From Acanthaster planci (taxonomy: Eukaryota > Echinodermata > Asteroidea > Valvatida > Acanthasteridae), in the NCBI RefSeq assembly GCF_001949145.1, contig NW_019091385.1, forward strand, positions 2,012,938-2,076,937: a stretch of 64,000 bases of DNA. Direction: 5' to 3'. The notes under the pieces were generated by a model. That model saw only the letters and a program-made list of their open reading frames with translations. It did not search any database and was not told the origin of the DNA. How positions within the stretch are numbered: the first letter of the stretch is position 1; every line of letters starts with the position of its first letter. Positions 29,701 through 41,700 of this stretch are shown piece after piece. The translations under genes and the position numbers were made by a program.

Positions 29701-32700
29701 TAAATTGGTGCACTGGCAACCTGCCACTCCCTAGACCTATTATGCAACCTGCCTGTTAATGCTCGTAAATTTCAGACAATTAAGCAGTAAATATCACATT
29801 GCTTTTTAACTCCTTAACATTTGTGGTCAGTTGCAGAGCTTTATATTTTGACATAGTGTTACAGAAAGGTCAGGGTAGGCCCCAAAGATATCTTATCATG
29901 ACTCTGGAGCTAGTAGCATGCAGAGCAAATGAAACTGGCTTCCATGCAACCAGACTAAAAAACCAAGTGGTATCTTCTTCTTGAGCAAACTTATTATGCT
30001 TGCTAGCCCCAAAGATTATCACCACACTGGGTAAGAAATGTTACACTACAGATAAGGAATTATGACAGGTGACACTTGAAATGGTTCCATGAGTAGACTA
30101 ATCTGCATGGTGATAAAGAGAACTTGCTAGCTGAAAAATCAAGCTTGTGTTTTTTAATGGGGGTGCGGTTACTGTTGATACATTGACTAAAGTCATGATT
30201 TAGCTCAACATTCTTGTGTAAATACAGACTGTGCTTTGCTTTTAGTCTCTTTTAGCTGTCTCAGCTTTCCCCTTTATTGTCAGGATAGGGCTGCATGATT
30301 TGTAGTTGGGCATTAAAATTTAATTGAATAAATGGACGCATATGAAATATTTGGGTCATAGAAGAGATAGTTTGTGCATCAGCTTTTGAAGTCATAGGCA
30401 TCTCATGCATGTTGGACATTGGACTTGTCGGTCTCTGTGTTGCATTTTTCGTCTGAGCAGGGATCACTCAACACAGAATCTTCAAATCTTCATTCTTTAT
30501 TTGATAAACACCAAGCAGTAGAAGACATAAACACTTTCTGCCCATATTGTCCATGCAGACCAGACGTGCCTGACAACGTTGGAATTCCAAAAGTTATCTG
30601 TGACTTTCTGTTTTAATAAGCAGTATGGTTGTGGATGGGGGATATGCCTCTTTACAAAAATTCTTGCAGAGGTGGAGACTGATGGAATTAAAATTTTCTG
30701 TGGACTTGATTGAAATTACTATATTTTTCTGTGTTCAGTTTAAAAGTGGAATAAGGGTGTCAGCTTTTCCTTACTCAAATTCTGACCAACAATCAGAGCT
30801 TATCGAATCCTATCCAACCCCACTCTGATAGTTCCATGGTGGTGGTAACCAGCCCATTTTAGCCCCCTGCCATTGCCATGCCTGTCCCAGGAATTGCAGC
30901 ATGATGCTTGACCACGCCTCCAATGCATCCTTAGGATTTTCACTCCATGGGTTCTTGGTTGTCCAGGTGGATAAAAGCAAGTCTAGACTCCTACCACAGT
31001 GTTCTCTCGTTATATTGTGCTTACAAGCCCCAAAGGGGCAACAATATTTAGTCAGGTTTTTGTTCTCTTCTGTGATGCTCAACTGTTTACAAATGTGTGT
31101 CTCAAGCTCTTCTTTTATCTTTACCAACAGAACAAAACTGTAGATTTTTCATTCATGTTAATCTTTCTGGACTTTTGTAAAAAAGCTAGGCAGTTTCGTA
31201 GACCTAAGTATGTCCACTGAGTACAGACTCTAGGGACGTCAGGTATTTGAATGTCATTTCTCCACTTACATGTGTATATATACACTTGACAGTCACATAA
31301 ATTCAGGGACAACTATAAATATTTGTTTCACCATCTCTTCATCAGTAGTGTTTGCAACTAGATGTAAGAATCTCAAGGATTGATGGATGCTGGGCTTTTT
31401 TTAATTCATTATTTGGAGCGCATTGCAATCGTTGCGTAGTAGTTGGTGTACGTACTGCACAATGATAGCGAGTACGTGTCCATGCAAAGGGAGCCAACCT
31501 TGAAATAAATAAGTTGACTAGCTCTCAGTCCGTCTTGCATCACGCCATTTTTATGCGGGCGATGTCAAGTTGTCGCACTTCAAACTCCCGATTTACTTTG
31601 CAGCCATTTTTTAACCATTCCTGAAGGAAAAATAATGATTTTTCTGTAATAACTTTGTGTTTCTGTAATAACTTTGTGGAAATTAATGAAATTTTGTGGC
31701 GGCTGTTTCAGTGGTATGCGGGCAGTGGATGGAAATCCGGGATATTCATTCTCATGGCTTTATGCACCAGGAAGAGAGAAGGAAGAGTTGTCAGAAAATA
31801 TTGTGAAGCCTGACTGTTAGCCAATTTCAGTGCAGAGCACTTTCTTTGCAATTGTTAAGTACAACAGATGGTGAGCAGAAAGATCAGAACAGAAAGTTTT
31901 AAAACGAGTGGTTTGCTTTGAAATTAGCAAAAGTGCTTGGGGCCATGCAACTCAAACATTGTCCTCTGCCATGCCCTTCAGGGCTGGTTGATTTTGAACA
32001 TTACAGAGAAATGTTTGTTCCTTTTTAGGATTTTCAGAACCTTAACCAGGCTGCTCCCTTCACCAGAAAAAACTCTGTGTGCAAAAGATGAGGTTGAGTG
32101 GCTGTCCTTGTCCGTTAGGGATGGCTGGGTTTTTTTGCTTCGTTGTGATACTGATTATAAAAAAGGTATTGACCTGGTTCCTAGTGTGGTATTTTTGCAA
32201 TTTTTGAATACCTGTGAATCTACAGAATACAGATCCATTCACTGATCACTGTTGAACTGTACAGTGTATGCACTGTTAAAAATTTTGCCGTGAGCAGTAA
32301 AGGAAATCATTGCAAGGAAAGGTTGAAAAAGTTAAACTCCACAGGGAACATAGCATTTCATGAATTGTTCTGCCAATTTGACAGAAAATTCCCCCCCAAA
32401 ATCTGTATTAGAAGCGTTGTTATAAAATATAAGAACATTTTCAGAGTTTCTGGCCCGCCTTTTGTCACTGTTAAATACATCAAAGTCATTTCAGAAAATG
32501 ACCATTCAGCCATTTTTGTGCATTGTAGTTTTGGCATCAAAGTTGAACCAGCTCCCCTAGATCAAAAGTATCCAATTAGAGAAAGCTGCTGCTAGCAAAC
32601 TGCACAAAGTGTGGCCTGGTAATAAGGACGGCATTTGGACAATGAGGGCCTCTAAATTCAGAAGACTCAAGGTAATTCGACCAAAGACAGTTACACAGAA

Positions 32701-35700
32701 CCTCTGGAGCAGTCTTTCATGTAAGTTGTGTACATGTACCTCTCTGTCTGCCAGTATGGCTGCCGGACTCTTTTAGGGGTGAATGGGTATATTCAGCTGT
32801 CACTTCATTGATGGACAACTGCAGACATCATGTACTGGGATCAAGTTGGTTGGATCCCAGACAAGAGAGCTGAGACACTAGTACATGGCATGTTCATATA
32901 AGGATGAAGGCCGTTCTCACATGAATTAGGACTTTGAATGACTACTGGGGATACCAGACTAAACAAGAAGCTTTGTCTGAGTCCTTGGGTGCTTGCCCCT
33001 TCTGTATTTCATTTGGAGCAGTGAAGCCCCAGTTGTGTACTTTTAAGAGATCCAAAACCAAAGTAAGCATAGATAGTGTGGTGATGAATGTAGAATAAAG
33101 CTTAACCATAATTTTCACCATCCACCTGTTCGTGAATGTTAACCCCCTTCTTTAAAAATAAATAAAAGTAATAACCAAAAAATCCCAATTCATTGCTGTT
33201 AATGATGAATTTTTTCGCAGTAATTGACTGTAGCTCAGTTAATCCAAAATATGAAGTATCCACTCATTTTTAAAGTTTGCTGGCCAGATTACTGGAGTTG
33301 TTGATAGTTGATATGCATGCACAGTAGCACAGAATAACTTCCATGTGGGGAGTTACAGGTGGAGCCCTGTCTGAAATCTGAGCTTCCTTAGGTTTGTCAT
33401 TTGCCTGCCACCTGTGGTTTTCCAACATCAAAATCTCAGGTTTTTCATGTCCCTCAATGTGTTAAACATTAGTCCCATCTGTCACAGCATCATAAAATAC
33501 CAGCATGCTGTTGTCCCGCACTGTGTCAAAAGCTGCCGCCCAACATGTAGGTGAGGGCATAGGTCTGTTGGGAGGGGGGAAGTGCATGCTGACGAAAAAT
33601 TCATTTTGACAAATTTTGAATTAAGTAAATTTACATGTAAACCTCCTACCCAAACCCCAACTCCACTTTCCAAACTAAGTCTGAAAAACCTGGAACACCT
33701 ACCTACAAGGGTCTTTTTCATTTGACTCCTGTCTGAACACAGCCGTGGTCTTAGTAACATTCCTGGGCAGTGACTTCATGGCTAGCTATATCTCAGCCTA
33801 AGGGGTCACCCCTTGCTTGCAAGCCAAGCTAGAGGGGATTTTTAGAGGTTCCTGTTTTTTTTCTGTAGAAAGCAGAGATTTCAGGACAGGACATGTTAAA
33901 ATGTTCTTCATGACATGAATTGCTATAGCAAACTTCTTGTAGAGTGAACAATGCCCTCCTTCATGCTGAAGTTGACATGCAGAATCAATGTGATTTAAAA
34001 CTACATTTTGTCAAGGGTTTGGAGTTGTGAAAGTGCCATTCATACCCATTCTGTCAGCACTGGGCTTCTAATTTGAGGTCAACAAGAGGTCACAGGGTTG
34101 TGGCCCTGCCTTTTCAGGAGGGCATTACCCCCATGCATGGTTTGGCCTACCTGGAAATATTTAATGACATTGTAGACATTAGTTCTGCCATTAACAAGAT
34201 TCTGTATTGGCATGGAAAGAAGATTTTGGAGAAGGGTTTGAAATGTCTACGTCAGGTACCACAACACCATGTTGGGATTTCAGCTCATGACTGAGGTTGC
34301 TGGCCATCTGGTGTAGTTCTGTCTCAGGCATTTGTTTAATGACTGCTTTGACCCAGAAATGGACAGTTCTTTAGTTTTATTGCTGATGATGAACCAGACT
34401 TCACCGTACGTAATCTGCATTCTCGTGTTATTCCAGAAAAAAAACAGTGCAATTTAAGTGAGTAGAATTTGATGGTGGTACAATAGTTGATGCTTTCTAT
34501 ATGCATGACCTGCACCAGACTGTTGTACTCTCAAACTTGTAATATTTGTGAGGAATGATGCAAAACATCTAGAGCCTTAAATTTTGTGCTGTTTACAATT
34601 GATTTGGGTAGGAAAAACTCCTTCCAAGGAAAAACAACCAGTGCTTAACAGGCAATCATGGTGACCATGTGTTTCACCTCTTAGGATGACATCTTGTATT
34701 TTATGACATTTGTTTAATTTATGGCACGGCTGATAATTTTCCTTTTCCAACAAGGACCAAGTTGAGGGAGGTTAACACGTAGTTGTGAACATACTATGAA
34801 TGCACCCCACTGCAACTCCACTGCAAACATAGCCCCTATGTTTTGTGAGTAAACGTTGATGGTGGTGTGGCCATAGGGATAAGCGAAAGATCGCTGGTGA
34901 GCAAATACAACCATTGTCCAGGTTATTTTTTGTAAAGGTGCAAGATGCGTGATTTGTGACATGGGAATAACAAATCAAATGCGGAAGCCATTTTCATAAG
35001 AGGGTGATACATACATGTTAAAGTCTGGCAGTACCCAGCTGTAAAGTGTAAAAAATATCTCTATGTATTTGCTTCTAATGGGTTACTTTTCCACAGCAAA
35101 TAATTAAGAAGTATTTCAGCAAAGCAGCCAAACTCTGTGATGAGAACTCTTCCTGCATTATACACCAAGCTTGAGTTAAAGCAGTGGGCCTTCTCCAGTA
35201 AATCTCCTCCTCTAGCTCTGTGTTCAGATTTACTGCATTCCTTCAGAGATAACAAAAAGCTGGATAAGCTTTTGGACCTCTTGTTGTGGAAACAAAAATA
35301 CAATTCAGCAGGAAGCGTTCTTGCTCAGCCTAAACCTTTAAGGAAGCTTAAAGCACAGATTGCAGAAAGCAGAGCGCAACCTAAAACAAACAAATTGAAT
35401 CTGGAATGTATGCCCCTTGTGCTTGTCAAAGGAATCGGTTAGGGATTTAGTTGAGCCCCTCACCGGTCCATGGCCTTGCAGGTATCCATCTCTGACCATT
35501 TTTTTTTCTCCAGTGTACCAAAAAGGAATAATACCTGTCTACCTTACATCCTGTGCCCTGCTGCATATTTTCTTCCCTGCTGAACTGGTTGAACACATTC
35601 TAATCCGGGGCCGGGTTTGAAAAGACCTGGCTTTGCAGATTTGTAACAAAGGAGTAAATCCCGGGTTGGGCCATCATGCAAACTGGAGTTTGGGTACATA

Positions 35701-38700
35701 CAGTTGACAGCCAGGCTGAGCTCGGAATTAGAAGAGATTGAAGCAGAGGGGACTAAGGTTTAGATTTATCCCCATTTTGTTGATACCAGAATTATGAATC
35801 TCAGCGAGGGACTCATAACAAGTTTCCATTATATTATCTCCCGCTTTTGCTGAAGTGTACAGACTCAAAGATATGCTAAAGATGAAATCTTTTCCTTGCA
35901 AAACCCACATCCAGCCTTGTACATTGTAAGATATTTAGGCAAGTCCATTGGTTCTAGAACCTAGCAATGATATTGTAAACAAAAGGAGGGATCTAACACA
36001 GAAATGGACTCAAATATGCATGGAAAGACTTTCACACAGTGACTCCTTGGCTGTTAATTTTTCTGACCTGCCAAAAGTCAAAACGTTAGGCATTGGCTGC
36101 ATTTTTTTGTCAATCTCATGTTGCATTTTTGCTGATATACATAATTGGCATCCACACTGGGAAGTTTGGCTTGAGGAAAGCAGGTGAGCTGTGTGAACAA
36201 ATCATCCATGCTTACTGGAAAGGGGGATATAGTGGATAAAGTTTGCACCTCGGTGGCCCCAGTGTTAAGGTTGGAGGCCGGGAGAGCTTGAGGTCTTAAG
36301 CTGAGGTGACTTGGGATGTCTTAAAGGATGGAGCCAAACGAAGTAACATGAGATGGGAAAATAACTTTCTGTTCAAATTCAAAGTTCTTTTTTTCCCCAA
36401 TCCCTGAACAGACCATTCTGCATCAATAAATAATGCGCTCAAGCTGAGAGGACCATGTTCCTATCTGCTCTGAGTGGAACAAAAGAAGGCTTTTTTTTGG
36501 TACTCACTGCATAGGCGTGCCATGAGGCAAGCGAGTATATGCGTGTTTGACGTAGAACACGCTGAGTACACGTAACAAATTTATTCCGGCATGTAGGGTC
36601 TTTGCGTATGCAAAGAACCTGCTTGTAACCACCTGTCTTTCTTTCACCGATAAGGGTGCACTTCAGCTTGGGGCTGATTGCAGAAGGGACTGAATTGGTG
36701 GAGATTTTTCCCTCCGAATTTAGAAATGTACTGGCATTTGGTAGATCCATGTCCTTTGTCCTGGTGGGCAGGGGGGTAATTTTTATTGGGAACCATAAAA
36801 GCAGGTTTGGATTCATTGGATTGTATCCGGTTGATTGAATTGTCTCATCTGTTCAAGCTTTATGGGCAGTTCCAGGGGGTAATAAGTGCAAACCAGATGG
36901 GCCAAACGAATGGTTGCAAACTCTCCAAGGAGAAGGGCTATTTTTACCCTTTAGTGTCATCAGACCTAATTATCTGGAAGTCCTGCATTATCTTTTAGAC
37001 AACCATTAAAGCCAAATAGGTTATTGACTTAAATCCCCAGGCTAAGGCCAGTGATTCAAGGTGATAGTGATTCCAGTGGCCCCCAGGTGCTAACACTTGC
37101 CTGTTTACTTAAGATTTTACCAAGTCAACCAACAAGACTTTCAATGCATGAAACTCCTGCTTTTTCCCCTTTTTTGATTTGCCTGCTTGCATCATGCTTG
37201 GAAAAAAGCATTTCAAACAAAACACCTCAACTTGTGCTCGTTCTGAGACTTCATGCCAATACCAAGGTGGGAACACGTTGTCCATGTTCCTTGACTTGTG
37301 TTTGGATATCTGTGCCCCAACCTTGGCTCGGGAAGTTTGGGAGACTAGTTCATTTTCCTGCTGGCAGGAAACCCGTCCCCATTTGGCCAGATTAAAGGCA
37401 TTATGTGGCAGGAACCAGTCTTTCCTGACAGGCCTTTGAGGGATCGCCAGCCTGGCTCCTTGGCCGGCATCTCAGGGATTAAACTGCAAGGAAGGGAACC
37501 CCAGCACAAAAGCTGGCTGATTAGGCCCAGGGATGGAGTCTGCACTTTTGCTTGCCCACTGTGGCACATTTAATCTGTCCCATCATGCAGCTGGACAATA
37601 AATTCCACCCAGTTTTAAAGTGAGGACTGTTAAATTATCAATTTGGTTTCATAATTAAGGTCAGCACTCCCACAGAGTGGATTTTGAGGATTATCCTAAG
37701 TAGCACCTTTTTGAAAATTAAATTTCTGGTTGTGAATTTAAGTCTGATGCATAGTATGATACAATGTAAGAGTAACCCCCTTCCCTCCATTGTACTTTTT
37801 AACAGTTGATTGATATCAAAATTCAATTTAAGATTTGAAGTCCTTCACTGTCTTCTATCTCCTACACGTGACAACTGTACCCATTTCCACCATCTGTCCC
37901 ATTAAGTGGCGATGGAGATGAATGCCTTCATTTGCCTGTTTGTTGGACAATTCATGACACTTTCCTGGCCTTTGGAGAGAAAAAAGTACAGACGGTGGTT
38001 TTATTTTATCAAAAGAAGGGGGAAAAAAGACCCATCACACTCATACCAGACTGTCTCCAAGCTGGTCTGACATGACAAAACCTACACTAATAATTCAACA
38101 CCATTGTCTACCAAACATAAAGCATGCTAGCTGACTTTCTTTCTTCTTTTCCCTTCTCTCACCTGAAATGGCCATACATTGATGGCAGCAAATGGTGATG
38201 CAACTGGTGCTGTTTTTGCATTGTTGAATCACTTGCAAGACTTCCTGTTGCATCCATTGAATAAGGTGTTGAAGTTTCCTTAAAGGAAGATGCCAAGATT
38301 GGGTGAAAAAAAAAACCCACTATCTAGTCTTCTGATGTCCTTCCTCCATAATCATCAAAAAGTCATTCATGATGTGAAGAAAACGTAACAAAGATGAACA
38401 GTGAGTTAGAGTTAGTGATTCAGTTGCCCACAGTTGTTGTTCAGGGGTGGAGAGAAAATGGGTTTCGGACCAGACAAATTGAAATGGCGGAATTAAGCGG
38501 CTGGGCTTTTCAAAATGAGAAAATGATGTGAGAAAATCAGTGGCAGTTCCCCAGGAGAATGTAGAGCTGAAGGGTTGAGAGGCTCCTCTGAGAAAAAGCC
38601 TGCCTGCCTGCCTCCCCCCCCCAAACGGATGAGCTGGGAACCTCATATCAAGGGTTCACTGGTGGAAATACGCAGCCTCAGGGGAATGAATGCTTAAAGG

Positions 38701-41700
38701 GATTTGGTTTCCATTTCAGGCTGTATGCTTAGAAGAATTTTTTTCTGGGAGGAGTCTTCTTTGTGTGTGGGTGTGTTTTTCTTAATTTCAGAAATGTGTC
38801 TTAAGTGAAATAAAAGCTGAAATGATGAGGCTGTTGCATATTCTAGAGGGCAATGACTGCAGTTAAATGGCATTGCCAAAAAAAGGGGAAAGTGCAGCGA
38901 TGGTGTGCCATATTGATTTGCTAAATTTTTAACAGGGGCATTTTCTAGCAATTCAAAGAAAGGCACCCTGCTCTGGAGCTCCACAGGAGAATGTGGTCAC
39001 TCATGCGAATTTATAAGATCAGTTTCCTCGTCTTTTGTGGCCCCTCCACCAATCCCCTTGTAAACTCTCCTGGATGCCCAAGGCGTGACGGATTTCTTAA
39101 ATGTTCCGAGAGCAAAGGTGCTCGGGCAACACATCTATGTCTTCCCCCGCCTGTCCAAAGATAACAATTTGCATTCTTTGGCAGCTTTGGGTTTTAACCC
39201 CCCCCCAATGTGACTAAACAGAAGAGAAAGGAAGAAAGTTTGGTGTCTGGGTTCTCCTGGACCATGAAGACCAATTAGTTAAGAGGCTCTTTACTCGGTG
39301 AAGCCAAAGATATTAAATCTTTCTCTTTTTCTTTCAAAAAGAAGCAGTATCCTTAGAAGATGTCTGTTTATGCATCTTTATTGAGTCATCTTCATTGAAG
39401 CATCCACCTGAGCAAATGTGTGCATGGGAGCATATACAGGTGTTCCAGCACAGGCAAAGCCCAAGTCACTTGCCCAGGATAATTCCATATTTCCCCAGCA
39501 ATTAACTCCTCTTTCAGGTTGGCTTGGGGCCCAGGATTAGCCTCATCTAGAGTGAGTCCTTAGGACTTTTAATCTCTCTCCCTTTGACTGTCCTTAGGGA
39601 TGATGTAAATGAAAGCTCAGTCTCTTCTCTATTGGAGGTTGGGAAGAAACAGAAAAGAAGTGGTCAGTTGCTCATTTTCTCTCGTAATTAACTTTTGCAA
39701 ATAAGGCAAGAGTGTTCTTGGGGTGGCATTAAATCGGTCTAGACTTGGCGAGATCTGATACAGAGTTTAGTACAAGGGGATCTTAACCTCAGAAGTGCAT
39801 GGTTAAGCTGCTTGGTTAGAATTCTAATTGACACTTCCTTGTTAGGTATGAGAGCTCAGGGGACAAGAAGATGAACATGAAGGCTTCTGCCTTTCTCTTC
39901 TTTCTTGTGGATTGAGGGATGAGTTTGTCTCCTCCGAGGCGTAGGCGTAGGTCTGCTTTGGTCATGTGGTAAAATGTAAACACCTGATTTCATCTTCAGG
40001 GAAAGAAATGCTAACTCATACATGCTTAGCCATTGAAGTAGACATTGATTTTGTTGGTTTTATGCTGTGTGTCCTCTAATATCCACTGATTGCATCCATC
40101 CGTACACAACTTTATATGTTCAATAATTCTGTCTGTCCATCTGCATATGTGTTGGTAAAAATAAGATTTGAACTGAACTGAACAGAACATGGACCAGTTT
40201 GTCTATATCCAAAATGCATGTCTAGTCATGAATTCAAGTCTGTCAACCTCATTTACCAAAATAATGTTCTTTAAATTTGGAGACAGTTGTCTGAGTTTTT
40301 CAGACTATCAAGTTGTAGGCAAGTATACATGTAAGCTTATTCAGCATAGCGGTTATGAGGTCTACATGTAGTCTGTCTCAATCCCCGTCTCTTTAAGAGC
40401 CCAGGCCCTGTGAGTCATTTCCACCTGTCTTGAGCCCGGAAACTTGTCTTTCTAAGCTGGGCCATTGTGCCGTGTGGAAAATTGTTATTGGCTTCCATTA
40501 AAAGTGCCTTCCTTTGTTTGGTGGGCATTCCAGGTAAAGAATTCATTAAAGATTTCAGCCTCAGAGCTAGACGGGTTTTCCCGAAGTTGATAGGGCTGAT
40601 GTCCGGGACTAGGGTGGGGACTTGAAACCATAGGAACCAATACGTCATTTCTGAGCAGGTTAGCTATATCTTTGAGGTCAGAATTTTGATAAATTGTCTG
40701 GAAGATCAAAACGATTACAAAGAACCTAGAAAAGGACTAAGACTTCCAGCATAGGCTAGATAGTATCATCAGTAAAGAGGTAAACATGGAAGATTTACAT
40801 GTATTTGTAGATTCTTTTTATTTGTTCAGTATTAAAGAATGTAGGAAGTAACTTTTGTTTGCAGTTGAGTAGCACCTTAAGAAACTTGTGTTGGTGGATG
40901 ATAGTAACAACCATTGCAACATTGTGAAAAGACACAAGTTCTTCCAGCTAGCCAGAGAGGCCCCTGTAATCCATACTTACTGAGCCTTGAAGGGGGAGGG
41001 AGGGAGGTTTGCCAGGGGATTGTCAGCTGTTTCTCTCTGGCAGGCTGTTGCTGTAAGGTCAGTGGCCATAGCTGAAATTCAATGACATGTCCTGGGGTGA
41101 TAATTACGAAATTGGACCCCCCTGCCATTCTTTCTGAAGCATGGTCCAGAGGTTTTGAATGTCTTAGGATGGACAGACCCTGGAGTTTTGGGATTTGTCC
41201 TTCCCTGATGGAGTTCACTGAGAACTGACAAGTATGGACATTGCCATCTTCCCATGCCATTTTTAACGGGGTAGGAGTGGCCAGTATATCCTTATTTTGG
41301 TAGGGGTGAACCACAAAGGTTAAATTGTAATTTTGTGTATTGGAAAAAAAACGGCCCCCTGTGTCTTCAATGGCTTCACCAAGTTGAAACAAATTGTCTA
41401 AGTAAAATTTGAAGAAAATAAAATCACAAAGTTGGAACAAGGAAATTTGAGAACTTACCACTTTGAGAAGCAGAATATCAAGTGACAGTGGTATGTTGTA
41501 CTTTTTTAGGAAAGGATCACTACTTCTAGCATTTTGGTTTTGTAGATGCATCCAGGACCATTGCAGTGAACAATATTTTTGGTCCTGGCCAGAAAATCAG
41601 AGTAGTTTGGATTTCTGTTTCCCTCCCTCTCTGTAGACAAAGGGGTATTGTTTTCCGGTTCAGGTAAACCATTCTGAGAATTCAGAAGTTCATCTTTTTA

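Noticed and set aside
39004-39168. Short plus-strand frame of about 54 codons with locally raised CpG
   Set aside because: Too short, no family resemblance and no convincing donor or acceptor at its ends.
40995-41020. G-quadruplex at GGGGGAGGGAGGGAGG
   Set aside because: The fourth run has only two Gs, or needs a 10-base loop to reach the next one, so it fails the strict rule.
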